Below are positions 6,918-17,775 of a DNA stretch of 64,000 nt, in pieces. The DNA is taken from NCBI GenBank assembly GCA_963764195.1, contig CAVXRG010000001.1, forward strand, positions 148,169-212,168. The letters run 5' to 3'. Positions within the stretch are counted from its first letter, which is position 1. Each line of letters opens with the position of its first letter. This DNA comes from JBDSSS01 sp963764195 (GTDB lineage Bacteria; Actinomycetota; Actinomycetes; Actinomycetales; Dermatophilaceae). The notes below the pieces were generated by a model, which saw nothing but the letters and a program-made list of their open reading frames with translations, had not been told where the DNA came from and did not search any database. Position numbers and translations under genes: made by a program.

Positions 6918-9880
6918 CGGGCCCTCACCTGCCTCAGTCGTTCGACGAGGGAGCCGCCCTCGTCACCGGGCTCGCCGGCGGGGACGGCACCCGTCGCCGT
7001 GGAGATGACGCCGAGGAAGACCTCCTCGAGGTGGCGACGGCTGCTCACACCGATGACGGGCAGACCGGCCGCGACCGCTGCCGAGACCACCGCGGCGCGG
7101 CCGCGGTCGGCCACGACGACGAGCCGCGACGGGGTGTCGACCCGCACCTCGGTGATGCCGGCGGTCGCCTCGAGCGCGTGGACGCCCACCCGGACCACGT
7201 CGTGGTCGGTGTCCTCGGGCAGGTCGAGGATCGTCGTGTCGGCGCTGTCGACGAGGTCGGCGACGAGGCCGGACGTGATGACCCTCCCGGCGTGCATGAC
7301 GACGACGTGGGTGCAGGTCATCTCCACCTCGGCGAGCATGTGGCTCGACACGACGACGGTGCGACCGGTCTCCGCGTAGCGCCGCAGGATCGGGCGCATC
7401 GCCGCGATCTGCGGCGGGTCCAGACCGTTGGTCGGCTCGTCGAGGATGAGCAGCTCGGGCAGCCCGAGCATCGCCTGCGCGATGCCGAGGCGCTGGCGCA
7501 TCCCCTGGCTGTAGGACTTGACCGGGCGGTCGACGGCCCCGCCCAGCGCCGCGACGTCGAGCGCCTCGTCGAAGTGCGCGTCGGCGGCGCGCCGACCGGT
7601 CGCGGCCCAGTAGGCCTCGAGGTTCTGCCGGCCGGTGAGGTGCGGCAGGAAGCCTGGTCCCTCGATGAGGGCGCCGACCCGGGCGAGGACGGGGGAACCG
7701 GCCGAGACGGCATCGCCGAGGACGTGGACCGACCCGGCGTCGTGGCTGATCAGGCCCATCACCATCCGCATGGTCGTCGTCTTGCCGGCGCCGTTCGGGC
7801 CGAGCAACCCGACGACCTGGCCCTTCTCTGCGCGCCACGAGACGTCGTCGACGGCGCGGTGGCCGTCGGCATACGTCTTGACCAGACCCTCGACCACGAG
7901 GGGGATGTCGGCGAGGTCGGGCCGGGGCGGCTCGAGGCGCAGCCGCCTGCGCCGGACGAACCAGCCGAGCAGGGCGAGCAGGAGCAGGGCCACGAGCAGA
8001 GCGAGGGCGATGAGCGACTCGGTGTCGAGCCCGCCCACCGCCGCCGCACCCGCGACGGCCGTGCCGGTGGCGATGGGCAGGGTGAGGGCCGAGGCGTCGG
8101 CGATCGCGATGCGGCTCGGCGCCCGCGAGTTCGCGTAGGTCGACTCGGTGCTCGTCAGCAGGACACGCCAGCGGCTGCCGGCCGGCATCTCGTAGGTCGC
8201 GCCGGGCAGCGAGAGCGTCACCGGCGTCGGCTTGCCGGGCGTGACCGTCACGCGCAGCGGCGCGACGAGCGGGTTCGCCAGGGTCGCGGAGCCCCCGGTG
8301 ACGCGCCACACCGACGCGAAGAGCGTCACGTCGGTCGTGTCCGAGGTCACGGTGAGGCTCATCGTCGGCGATCCGACGACCGTCGTGGCCGCGGCCAGGG
8401 GCTCGCTGTCGAGCGCCGTCGACTGTCCGGGCAGTGCGGCGATCTGGTAGGTCGAGAGGCTGATGCCGAGTGCGGCCAGGCCCGGCACCGCGATGAGGGA
8501 GGCCGGCTGCCCTCCGGGCGGGTGGATCAGTCCGCCACTCGTCGTCGAGAGCGGCAACGTCGCCGTCGGCCTGGGGGCTCCCGACAGGCCGGGGTATGCC
8601 GGGAGCGTGTGGAGCGTGGTCGGCTGGCCAGCCCGTTGGGCGGGCAGCGGGTAGGTGAACTTCGCTGTGGGCAGGGCGGACTCGCGCGGGGCCTTGTCGC
8701 GCACGTAGTGGTCGAGCCACGCGTAGGATGCTGCGGTCTCCTCCGCCTCGTGCGTGCTGGGCGCGTCGTGACCACCGTCGCTCCAGCGGATCGCGAAGGG
8801 CGTGCCGCTGGCCGCGAGCGCCGCCGCGTTGGCATCGGCCTGGTCGAGCCCGAAGAGCGAGTCACCGATGCCTTGCACGAGGAACGTCGGGGCGGTCACC
8901 TTCGCCATCGTCGGCTTCGGACTGTGGGCGCGGAGCAGGGCCGTCAGCTCCGGCGACGGGGTGCCCGACTCCGACGTCTGCACGAACAACCGGCAGATCG
9001 TCGGGTCGAAGCGTCCGCACGAGGTGGCGGCGGCCGCGGCAGCGGCATCTGCCGGTGCGGCGGTCGAGGGGCCGCCACCCGCTCGTCCGCTCGCCGAGAG
9101 GAAGAAGTTGCTCGCCCAGACCTGCTTGAAGGGGCCGGGCTCGTCGATCGGCGACCGCCCGGCCGGGGTCGTCGGGGTGGCCGTCAGGGCCGCCTGGGGG
9201 AAGAAGGCCGTCGCGAGGTCGTTCCACGTGATGGCGGACACGACGGCGTCGACTCGCGGGTCGACGCCGGCGAGCATCAGGCCGAGCGCGCCGCCGTAGG
9301 AGCCGCCCATCACCCCCATCCGCGGGTCGCCGGCGGCGTCGAGCTCGACGTCGCTGCGCCGGGCCGCGGCATCGACGACCGTCCGGGCGTCGGCCACCTC
9401 GAAGGCGGGGTCGTCGAGGTGGATCCGTCCACCGGAGGCGCCGAAGCCGCGGGCACTCCACGTCGCGACGACGTAGCCGCGGGCCTGGAGGGCAGCGGCG
9501 TCCGTGCTCACCGAGTCCTTGCTGCCACCGAAGCCGTGCGCGAGCAGCACGAGCGGGTGTCGCTTTCCGTCGGCCTGCGGCCAGAAGGACACGTCGAGGC
9601 TGACCGCGGTCCCGTCGGGCTCGGGGCCGACCGGGAGCATCGACGCCTCCGGCGCCGCGGCCCTCGCCAGGGTTGCCAGGGTGGGCACCGTGGAGACCGT
9701 GGACACCGAGACCGGCAGCGGCGAGGCGGCGGCCACCCCGACCCCGCCGCCGAACGAGGCCGCCCCGGCCGTCGCGGTCAGGGACAGGAGGGCAGCGAGC
9801 GCGGCGCGGAGGACCGACCGGGACCCGGGGTGGCGGCGCGGCCTGGGTCTGCACTCGCGCGAGGAGGGTCCGACCGGCAT
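6914..9880 (-). CDS. fusion of exported CocE/X-Pro peptidase-like hydrolase with an ABC transporter ATPase
   Basis: A 988-residue two-part protein. Residues 22-53 form a signal/anchor segment. Residues about 95-400 are an alpha/beta hydrolase of the CocE/X-prolyl-peptidase class: HGFGGS, nucleophile GGSYGG (Ser194), GIGDSLF (Asp340) and DGGHDAP (His371). A beta-rich region (about 420-600) resembles the C-terminal domain of that class. A membrane segment (622-642) then leads to a cytoplasmic ABC ATPase with Walker A GPNGAGKTTT (694-703), signature YSQGM (790-794), Walker B LILDEP (811-816) and a switch His in SSHMLAE. The frame is continuous, so the fusion is real in this sequence. Coupled to the permease at 5979. 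The layout implies an outside esterase/peptidase tethered to an inside ATPase. Confidence 0.9.
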   Translation of the reverse strand: MPVGPSSRECRPRPRRHPGSRSVLRAALAALLSLTATAGAASFGGGVGVAAASPLPVSVSTVSTVPTLATLARAAAPEASMLPVGPEPDGTAVSLDVSFWPQADGKRHPLVLLAHGFGGSKDSVSTDAAALQARGYVVATWSARGFGASGGRIHLDDPAFEVADARTVVDAAARRSDVELDAAGDPRMGVMGGSYGGALGLMLAGVDPRVDAVVSAITWNDLATAFFPQAALTATPTTPAGRSPIDEPGPFKQVWASNFFLSASGRAGGGPSTAAPADAAAAAAATSCGRFDPTICRLFVQTSESGTPSPELTALLRAHSPKPTMAKVTAPTFLVQGIGDSLFGLDQADANAAALAASGTPFAIRWSDGGHDAPSTHEAEETAASYAWLDHYVRDKAPRESALPTAKFTYPLPAQRAGQPTTLHTLPAYPGLSGAPRPTATLPLSTTSGGLIHPPGGQPASLIAVPGLAALGISLSTYQIAALPGQSTALDSEPLAAATTVVGSPTMSLTVTSDTTDVTLFASVWRVTGGSATLANPLVAPLRVTVTPGKPTPVTLSLPGATYEMPAGSRWRVLLTSTESTYANSRAPSRIAIADASALTLPIATGTAVAGAAAVGGLDTESLIALALLVALLLLALLGWFVRRRRLRLEPPRPDLADIPLVVEGLVKTYADGHRAVDDVSWRAEKGQVVGLLGPNGAGKTTTMRMVMGLISHDAGSVHVLGDAVSAGSPVLARVGALIEGPGFLPHLTGRQNLEAYWAATGRRAADAHFDEALDVAALGGAVDRPVKSYSQGMRQRLGIAQAMLGLPELLILDEPTNGLDPPQIAAMRPILRRYAETGRTVVVSSHMLAEVEMTCTHVVVMHAGRVITSGLVADLVDSADTTILDLPEDTDHDVVRVGVHALEATAGITEVRVDTPSRLVVVADRGRAAVVSAAVAAGLPVIGVSSRRHLEEVFLGVISTATGAVPAGEPGDEGGSLVERLRQVRAR

Positions 9881-9922
9881 ACGCCCATCAGATCACGGCA
9901 ACCCGTGGTCGCGTCGGGGGCG

Positions 9923-10174
9923 TCAGGCCCGCTCCATCCGCCGCTCGAGCCAGAACGCCACCCCGAGGCAGACGACGAGGACCATCACGGGTGGCAGGAA
10001 GCGGGCCCAGCCCTCGAGCTCGAGCCACGCGTAGGGCGCATCCGTGAACGCGAAGAGGTCGAGCTCGAGGAGGTAGCGCACGATGGGCACCACGCCGAAG
10101 ACGAGGCCGACCGCACCGACGACGTTGATGACGAAGCGCTGGCCGGCGCCGGTGCTCTCAGGTGGGACCGTCAC
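9923..10174 (-). CDS. small membrane protein, function unknown
   Basis: An 83-residue protein with two predicted membrane helices (about 12-34 and 58-77) separated by an acidic/aromatic loop. Its start lies four bases after the ankyrin gene's stop, so the two are probably co-transcribed. No family recognised. The C-terminus is basic and cytoplasmic by the positive-inside rule. Confidence 0.65.
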   Translation of the reverse strand: MTVPPESTGAGQRFVINVVGAVGLVFGVVPIVRYLLELDLFAFTDAPYAWLELEGWARFLPPVMVLVVCLGVAFWLERRMERA

Positions 10175-10178
10175 GGGC

Positions 10179-10598
10179 TCAGGCCTGCCCGGGTTCCGCC
10201 GAGCCGCCGATGAGGTGGTCGGCGCCGAACATCGCGGCGGTCTGGCGCCCGGTGGGGGTCCCCGCGTCGAGGTCGGCGCCCGCGGCGACGAGGGTCCGCA
10301 CCACGACGTCCTCCCCCTTGAACAGGGCTCCGGCGACGGGGGTCTGGCCCCGCCGGTTGGGCAGGTCGACGTCCGCCCCGCGCCCGACGAGGGCCGTGAC
10401 CGTCTCGGCCCGGCCGTGGTAGGCCGCGAGCATCACGAGCGAGTTCCCGTCGCCGTCGGTGAGGTCGACCGGGACGCTGTGGTCGAGCAGCTCGGTCAGC
10501 TCACCCGTGCGCCCCTCGCGGGCGAGGTCCATGGCCAGCGTGGTCACCTGCTCGCGCTGCTCCGCACCGATCACGTCCCACGCGCCGCCGTCCGTCAT
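10179..10598 (-). CDS. ankyrin repeat protein
   Basis: A 139-residue soluble protein made of about three ankyrin repeats. Repeat signatures are DGNSLVMLAAYHGRAETV, GADVDLPNRRGQTPVAGAL, and a last repeat with GADLDAGTPTGRQTAAMFGA. Such short bacterial ankyrin proteins act as binding scaffolds; the partner is not evident. It precedes the small membrane protein at 9923 and is followed upstream, on the same strand, by the ceramidase-like gene. Length and repeat pattern are typical of short actinobacterial ankyrin proteins. Confidence 0.88.
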   Translation of the reverse strand: MTDGGAWDVIGAEQREQVTTLAMDLAREGRTGELTELLDHSVPVDLTDGDGNSLVMLAAYHGRAETVTALVGRGADVDLPNRRGQTPVAGALFKGEDVVVRTLVAAGADLDAGTPTGRQTAAMFGADHLIGGSAEPGQA

Positions 10599-10607
10599 GG
10601 ACCCAAC

Positions 10608-11324
10608 CTACGCAATGGCGCGGTCACGGCGCCGCACCCGGTGGCCCGCCGAGGTGCTGAGCCAGTGCAGCGCCAGGCAGCCTCCGGCGAGCGCACCGAG
10701 CACGTGCCAGGCGGCGTGGCCCTGGAGCGGGCTGAGCGGGTCGCAGACCGTGCCCGACTGGTCGAGCAGCCAGATCACGTATGCCGCTGACTGCAGCCCC
10801 AGCCCCGTCCACAGCCAGCGCGAGCCTCGCCCCGCCTCCCCCGTGGCGCGGCCGCGCCACACCTCGAGGGCGATCCCCGGCAGCAGGACGGCCGCGAAGA
10901 CCCACCGCCGCGACTCCGGCCACGCGAGCAGCGCTGCCCCGAGCAGGAGCAGCAGCAGGACGCCGCCTGGGACGGCGACCCGGACGGGGACCCAGCCGAG
11001 CCGCACGAGCGCACCGGCGATGAGGACCGAGCCCACGGCATACATCGGGAAGACGTCGAGGAACTGGCCCCAGAGCGTCAGCGTCGCGTGGAAGGCGAAG
11101 CTGCCGAGGCCGACCGCGGCGAGCGCGACACCGAGCGCCCGGACGAGGCCGACCTCGGGGGCCGTCGCGCTGCGGGCGCGCCCGACGCGCGTCGTCGCGA
11201 CGAGTGCGCCGACGAGGACGAAGGCGAGCGAGGACCAGGCGTTGGCGGGCTGGGCGAGGCCGCTGTCGCGCACCGCCTCGCAGAAGCAGCGGGTAGCCAG
11301 GCACGACGCGCCGTCTCCGGTCAT
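10608..11324 (-). CDS. ceramidase-family multi-pass membrane hydrolase
   Basis: A 238-residue integral membrane protein with about seven hydrophobic helices. Family hallmarks of the alkaline ceramidase/PAQR-like superfamily are visible: CEAVRDSGLAQPANAWSS near the N-terminus, GSFAFHATLTLWGQFLDVFPM in the middle, and LQGHAAWHVLGA near the end. These supply the histidines and aspartate that would bind zinc. Bacterial members are hydrolases of unknown lipid amides; ceramide itself is unlikely as substrate here. The ATG at 11324 leaves only 15 bases to the thiol peroxidase start on the other strand. I chose it because the conserved region begins 14 residues later. Confidence 0.8.
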   Translation of the reverse strand: MTGDGASCLATRCFCEAVRDSGLAQPANAWSSLAFVLVGALVATTRVGRARSATAPEVGLVRALGVALAAVGLGSFAFHATLTLWGQFLDVFPMYAVGSVLIAGALVRLGWVPVRVAVPGGVLLLLLLGAALLAWPESRRWVFAAVLLPGIALEVWRGRATGEAGRGSRWLWTGLGLQSAAYVIWLLDQSGTVCDPLSPLQGHAAWHVLGALAGGCLALHWLSTSAGHRVRRRDRAIA

Positions 11325-11339
11325 GTTAGAAACGCTCTC

Positions 11340-11831
11340 ATGGCCATCACTGCCCTCGGCGGCACCCCAGCGCACACCATCGGCGACCTCCCCCCCGTCG
11401 GCTCCCCCGCTCCCGACTTCGTCCTCGCCGGATCCGATCTCGCAGACGTGACCCTGCCCGGCGACACCCGGGTCGTGCTCAACATCTTCCCGAGTGTCAA
11501 CACCGGCGTCTGCGCCGCGAGCGTCCGGAAGTTCAACGAGCTCGCCGCGAGCCTCGAGAACACGACGGTCATCTGCGTCTCGGCCGACCTCCCCTTCGCG
11601 ATGAAGGAGTTCTGCGGGGCAGAGGGGATCGAGAACGTCACGATGGGGTCGACCTTCCGCTCGGGCTTCGGGCAGGACTACGGGATGACGCTGACCGACG
11701 GCGGCTTCCGTGGGCTGCTCGCCCGGTCGGTCGTCGTCATCGACGCCGACGGCTCGGTCCTGCACACCGAGGTCGTCCCCGAGATCAGCCAGGAGCCCGA
11801 CTACGACGCAGCCGTCGCCGCCCTCGGCTGA
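11340..11831 (+). CDS. tpx: thiol peroxidase (2-Cys peroxiredoxin, Tpx type)
   Basis: A 163-residue cytoplasmic peroxidase that reduces H2O2 and organic hydroperoxides using thioredoxin. The active-site segment FPSVNTGVCAASVRKFN carries the peroxidatic Cys58, and KEFCGAEG holds the resolving Cys92, the spacing typical of Tpx. Length equals that of the family. No Shine-Dalgarno sequence is visible before the ATG at 11340; the divergent start of the ceramidase-like gene is only 15 bases away, so a leaderless or very short leader is likely. It converges on glpK. Confidence 0.95.
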   Translation: MAITALGGTPAHTIGDLPPVGSPAPDFVLAGSDLADVTLPGDTRVVLNIFPSVNTGVCAASVRKFNELAASLENTTVICVSADLPFAMKEFCGAEGIENVTMGSTFRSGFGQDYGMTLTDGGFRGLLARSVVVIDADGSVLHTEVVPEISQEPDYDAAVAALG

Positions 11832-11865
11832 CCGACCCGCACCACCGCGACGGGGACGCCCCGGG

Positions 11866-13392
<1,527 letters not shown>

Positions 13393-13500
13393 GCCCCGAC
13401 CGTAGCGACCCCGGCGGCCCGGCAGCGGCAGGAGCCATCAAATAGAGTGAAAGGGCGCCGTTCGGCGCTGCCGCCCGAGCAAACGACCCGAGGGGAAACG

Positions 13501-15225
13501 ATGACGAGTCCGGTCCGTCTCGACCAGGCCTACCGCACGACGTCGTGGAGCCGCCTCGGCGCCAAGGACTTCGACGTGCTCGTCATCGGCGGCGGGGTGA
13601 CCGGGGCCGGGGTCGCGCTCGATGCCGCGACCCGTGGTCTGTCCACCGCCCTCGTCGAGCAGCGCGACTTCGGGTCGGGGACCTCCTCGCGCTCCTCCAA
13701 GCTCTTCCACGGCGGCCTGCGCTACCTCGAGCAGATGAACTTCGACCTCGTCCGGGAGGCGCTCAAGGAGCGCGAGCTGATGCTCAGCCGGATCGCGCCG
13801 CACCTCGTCAGGCCGGTCTCCTTCCTCTACCCGCTGACGGGGCGCGGCTGGGAGCGGCCCTACGTCACGGCGGGCCTCACCCTCTACGACACGATGGGCG
13901 GCGCCCGGTCGGTGCCGCGGCACAAGCAGCTGACCCGCACCGGCGCGCTCAAGGTGGCCCCGGCCCTGCGCCCGGACTCCCTCACCGGCGCCCTCCTCTA
14001 CTACGACGCGCAGGCCGACGACGCCCGGCACACCCTGACCACGATCCGCACGGCGGCGGCCTACGGCGCCTCCGTCGTCAGCTCGGCGCGTGTCGTCGAG
14101 CTCGTCAAGGCCGGCGAGCGCGTCGTCGGCGCCGTCGTCGAGGACGTCGAGACCGGCGAGCGCACGACCGTCACTGCGTCGGTCGTGATCAACTGCACCG
14201 GCGTCTGGACCGACGACATCCAGACGATGGCCGGCGGTCGTGGCCGCTTCCACGTGCGGGCGAGCAAGGGCGTGCACATCGTCGTGGCCCGCGACCGGAT
14301 CACCTCCGAGAGCGGCCTCATCCTGCGCACCGAGAAGTCGGTGCTCTTCGTCATCCCGTGGGGCACGCACTGGATCATCGGCACGACCGACACCGACTGG
14401 GATCTCGACCTCGCCCACCCGGCCGCGACGCGCGCCGACATCGACTACATCCTCGAGCACATCAACGCCGTGCTCAAGGTGCCGCTGACGCATGCCGACA
14501 TCCAGGGCGTGTATGCCGGTCTGCGCCCGCTGCTGTCGGGTGAGAGTGAGGACACGAGCCAGCTCTCCCGCGAGCACGCCGTGGCCCGCCCCCAGCCGGG
14601 ACTCATCTCCATCGCCGGCGGCAAGTACACGACCTACCGCGTCATGGCGGCCGACGCCGTCGACGCCGCGCGGCAGGACATCGGCGGCGACGTCAGCGAC
14701 AGCGTCACCGAGGACATCCCGCTGTCCGGCGCGGAGGGCTACGTGGCGCTCGTCAACCAGGTGGACCGGCTCGCGCGGCACCAGGACCTGGCGGCCTGGC
14801 GGATCACCCACCTGCTGGAGCGCTACGGCTCGATGGTGCACGAGCTCTTCGCGCTCGCCGAGGACGACCGGTCGCTCTTCGAGCCGATCCCCGGCGCGGA
14901 GGAGTACCTCAAGGTGGAGGCCGTGTATGCCGTGACCCACGAGGGCGCCCTGCACCTCGACGACGTGCTGGCCCGCCGAACGCGGATCTCCATCGAGACG
15001 ATGAGCCGAGGGGTCGACAGCGCGGAGACGGTGGCGCGCCTCATGGCGCCGGTGCTCGGCTGGGACGAGCAGCGGGTCACCGACGAGGTCGCGTCGTACC
15101 GCGGCCGGGTCGAGGCCGAGCTGGAGTCCCAGAAAGAGCTCGCGGACTCGGAGGCCAACGCCGAGCGGCTCAGCGCCCCGGACGCCCGTCACATCCCGGT
15201 GAGCCGCGCCCCCGAAGGCGTCTGA
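13501..15225 (+). CDS. glpD: glycerol-3-phosphate dehydrogenase, FAD-dependent
   Basis: A 574-residue membrane-associated flavoenzyme that oxidises glycerol-3-phosphate to dihydroxyacetone phosphate and passes electrons to quinone. The FAD-binding motif is VIGGGVTGAG (28-37); GTSSRSSKLFHGGLRYLEQ is the family signature. The ATG at 13501 has a GAGGGGAAACG ribosome site. The leader between glpK and glpD includes a small GCGCC/GGCGC hairpin at about 13456-13469 and may hold operators for both genes. A perfect 9-bp hairpin follows the stop. Confidence 0.96.
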   Translation: MTSPVRLDQAYRTTSWSRLGAKDFDVLVIGGGVTGAGVALDAATRGLSTALVEQRDFGSGTSSRSSKLFHGGLRYLEQMNFDLVREALKERELMLSRIAPHLVRPVSFLYPLTGRGWERPYVTAGLTLYDTMGGARSVPRHKQLTRTGALKVAPALRPDSLTGALLYYDAQADDARHTLTTIRTAAAYGASVVSSARVVELVKAGERVVGAVVEDVETGERTTVTASVVINCTGVWTDDIQTMAGGRGRFHVRASKGVHIVVARDRITSESGLILRTEKSVLFVIPWGTHWIIGTTDTDWDLDLAHPAATRADIDYILEHINAVLKVPLTHADIQGVYAGLRPLLSGESEDTSQLSREHAVARPQPGLISIAGGKYTTYRVMAADAVDAARQDIGGDVSDSVTEDIPLSGAEGYVALVNQVDRLARHQDLAAWRITHLLERYGSMVHELFALAEDDRSLFEPIPGAEEYLKVEAVYAVTHEGALHLDDVLARRTRISIETMSRGVDSAETVARLMAPVLGWDEQRVTDEVASYRGRVEAELESQKELADSEANAERLSAPDARHIPVSRAPEGV

Positions 15226-15230
15226 TCGCC

Positions 15231-15251
15231 GGTGCCGGTCAGACCGGCACC
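15231..15251 (+). terminator. hairpin after glpD
   Basis: GGTGCCGGT and ACCGGCACC form a perfect 9-bp stem with a 3-base loop (CAG), five bases after the glpD stop. There is no U-run, as is common for actinobacterial terminators. Because the next gene's apparent GTG lies four bases after the stem, it could instead be an attenuator for that gene. Confidence 0.55.
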
Positions 15252-15254
15252 GCC

Positions 15255-15686
15255 GTGCCCGAACGACCCGAAACGGGGTTACCGTCGTGGGGTGAGCTGC
15301 AGATCCTCACGAAGCGACGAGAGGGCTCGGGCGACGCGTGGCGGCTGCCGCTTCACCGACCCGAAGGTTCGCACCTCATCGGCGCCGGTGGCACGATCGT
15401 CGCGGTGCCGTTCGGCTGGCCCCTGCGGGACCACCAGCCGCCGGGGCGGAACACCAAGATCCTGTGGATCCCGCAGGCCGGTGGCGGCCCGCTCGACATC
15501 GTCGCGACGGAGCGGTCGAGCGGACAGGTCGTCAGGAGGCAGCTTCCCGACGGTCCCGGGCCCTCGATCGTGGACATGCCCACTGCGGGGTGCTGGCGGT
15601 TCGCGCTCAGCTGGTCGGGTCAGCACGACGAGATGCTCATCCGCTACGACGGCGGGTCCGACCCGACAGCGGCCCCGTCGCCGTAG
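15255..15686 (+). CDS. hypothetical protein
   Basis: A 143-residue soluble protein with no recognised domain. Alternating hydrophobic strands (GTIVAVPFGWPL, KILWIPQA, LDIVATERSSG, CWRFALSWSGQHDEMLIRY) suggest a small beta-sandwich. The apparent GTG at 15255 has no ribosome site and sits directly after a hairpin, so translation may begin further in. It follows glpD on the same strand and converges on the VOC gene. Confidence 0.55.
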   Translation: MPERPETGLPSWGELQILTKRREGSGDAWRLPLHRPEGSHLIGAGGTIVAVPFGWPLRDHQPPGRNTKILWIPQAGGGPLDIVATERSSGQVVRRQLPDGPGPSIVDMPTAGCWRFALSWSGQHDEMLIRYDGGSDPTAAPSP

Positions 15687-15710
15687 GAGCGAGCCGTTGG
15701 TCCGCGCGAC

Positions 15711-16133
15711 TCAGGCGTCGGACGACGGGGCCCCGGCGATGTTGACCATCCACCCGATCCCGAAGCGGTCGGTCACCATGCCGAACTCGTCGCCCCACAT
15801 CTGCTTCTCGAGGGCGACAGAGACGGTGCCACCGTCGGCGAGCCCGTCGAAGTAGCCACGTAACGCGTCGCCGTCGTCGCCGCTGAGGCTGACCGCGACG
15901 TTGGTGCCGGGCTCGAACTCCGCGTGCTGCGGGGTGTCTGCGGCCATCAGCAGGTAGCCGGCGTCGGTCTGGAGCTGGGCATGCATGACCTTGTCCGCGT
16001 CAGGGCCGTCCGGCTGCCCGAACTCGGCGAAGGTGCTGACCGTGAGCGTTCCACCGAAGACGTCGCGGTAGAACTCCATCGCCTCGCGGGCGTTGTCGCG
16101 GAAGCTGATGTACGGGTTGAGGCTGGATGACAT
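15711..16133 (-). CDS. VOC/PhnB-like family protein
   Basis: A 140-residue vicinal-oxygen-chelate fold protein of the PhnB/DUF1338-like type. The N-terminal MSSSLNPYISFRDNAREAMEFY and GGTLTVSTFAEFG, and the C-terminal KQMWGDEFGMVTDRFGIGW, are hallmarks. Family members are often called glyoxalase/bleomycin-resistance proteins, but this clade is mostly of unknown function. The ATG at 16133 has AGGAGAGAGTC upstream. Stands alone; the divergent or same-strand neighbours do not suggest a pathway. Confidence 0.88.
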   Translation of the reverse strand: MSSSLNPYISFRDNAREAMEFYRDVFGGTLTVSTFAEFGQPDGPDADKVMHAQLQTDAGYLLMAADTPQHAEFEPGTNVAVSLSGDDGDALRGYFDGLADGGTVSVALEKQMWGDEFGMVTDRFGIGWMVNIAGAPSSDA

Positions 16134-16239
16134 GACTCTCTCCTCGGTCTTCTTCGGGACCCCTCCCCGAGCGTAGGACAGGGCTCTGGAAGCGGGTAGA
16201 GGCAAAACGGGCGACCGGCGGCGCCGTCCCGAACCGTCC

Positions 16240-17773
16240 TCAGAAGGGCGGCGGAGGGTCACCGTCGGGGACGTGGGGGTCGACGTCGGGAGGTCTGATG
16301 TCGCTATCCGGATCGGGCCATCCCGGGTCTCGGCGTTCGGGGTCGCGGAGGTGTTCGAACCAGTCCTTGGGGTGGGTCGTGTAGGTCCGGCCGGCGGCGG
16401 TGCGCCACCGGACCAGGCCACCATCGGGGCTGTCGGGGTCGCGCTCGGCGTCCCACACCCCGGCGGTCTTGAGCCGGTGGTGGCGCCGGTGGGTGGCGGA
16501 CAGGTTGCCGGTGGTGGTGGCGGCGTCGGGGTCGTCGTGGTCGAAGGCCTCGACGTGGTCCAGGTCGCACCGGCCCGCGAGGACCGTGCACCCCGGTGCC
16601 CGGCACACCCCGTCGACGGCGCGGACGTGGGCGATCATCTCGGCGGTCGGGCGGTAGCCCTTCCGGTACAGGGCCAGCGCTTTGCCGGTGTCGAGGTCGG
16701 CGAGCAGGGCGTGCCAGACCGACCCGGGGGCGGTCATCACCGCACGGGCCTGTGACGCGCTGAGGTAGCCATGGCCGGGCAGCTCGGCCGGGTCCTCACC
16801 GATCCCGAGGGCGGTGGCGGCGGGCACGACGAGCCACACGGCCGCGGCGACACCGAGCCCGGCCGGGTCCAGCAGCAGGTCCGCGCGGATCTCGTCCAGG
16901 CTCCGCACGATCACCGGCGGCCTTCACCGCCCGCGCCCGCGTGTCGGCGGTCTCGAGGGCGGCGACGACCTTGTGCGCGGCGTCGGTCACGGTGAGGGTC
17001 GCGAACCCGTCGTCGCCCACGGTCGCGAACGCCCCGACCCGGGACCGGACCTGCCGGCGCCGGGCGGCCTCGTCGACCTCACCCGCGGGCACCGACACCA
17101 GCCCGCGGCGCAGCCGCTGGGAGAACACCGACGGCGACAACCCGGCCCCGTCCCGGGTCGGGGCCAGGACCCGCCTGGCCACACTGTCGGCGGCCTCGTC
17201 GCTCAGGGAGGTGGTCTCCGCCACGAGCCGGGTCGCCCGGGCCAGGGTCGTCCGGCCCGCCGCGAGCTCTCCCCGCAGGAACCCCGACCGGGCCGCGGGT
17301 GCGGTCGCGAGCTCCACCCGGCGGCCGACGTCCGGGACCGACAGGCCCGTCGCGGTCGCCACCTCGGACACCACGACCTCCCGCGCCGACAGGGGCGTGC
17401 GGTCCACCCAGGACTGCGCGTGCCGCGCGCCCAGCTCCGCCGACGCGGTCGCGTCCATCCGCGCCAGCGCCTCCAGACCGATCGCGTCCAGGGCCGCCTT
17501 GGCCCGCTCCACCGCCTCGAGAACCCTCAGGTCCGCATCCAGCGCCGCCGCGAACGCGTCCTCGCCCGAGTCCGCGCCCAGCGCGGGACGGTGGGTCGCC
17601 CCGCTCAGCTCCGCGGCCACCTCGAGGAGAGGCAGCCCCAACGGTGCGCGGCGAGCGGCATACGCCTCCGCCAGGACGAACTCCCCACGAGCCCTGACCA
17701 GGTCCGCCGCGAGCCGACGCTCGAGCACGGAATCGCCTGCCACGTAAGGCAATCCGACCACCCCCCTCTCCAT
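16240..17773 (-). pseudogene. DUF222-HNH endonuclease gene broken by one frameshift
   Basis: The first part (from about 17773 to 16915) encodes a DUF222 domain with GRRVELATAPAARSG and the run up to ADTRARAVKAAGD. The second part, in another frame to 16240, continues SLDEIRADLLLDPAGLG and carries the HNH nuclease region: CRAPGCTVLAGRCDLDHVEAF, then TGNLSATHRRHHRLKT. The two halves join properly if one base is removed in GGTGATCGTGCGG at about 16905-16914. Full length would be about 500 residues, normal for this very common actinobacterial family. Start is uncertain: a good promoter lies across the ATG at 17773, so an in-frame GTG or TTG a few codons later may be used. One extra base could also be a sequencing error. 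Confidence 0.85.
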
Positions 17774-17775
17774 CA

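Noticed and set aside
7031..10213. A 1060-codon open frame opposite the esterase-ABC gene
   Set aside because: Arg/Gly/Asp-rich translation with no motif; it is the antisense shadow of a well-supported gene in GC-rich DNA.
15279..15626. Minus-strand frames opposite the small hypothetical gene
   Set aside because: The plus-strand frame has better codon bias and strand-like hydrophobic pattern; still uncertain.
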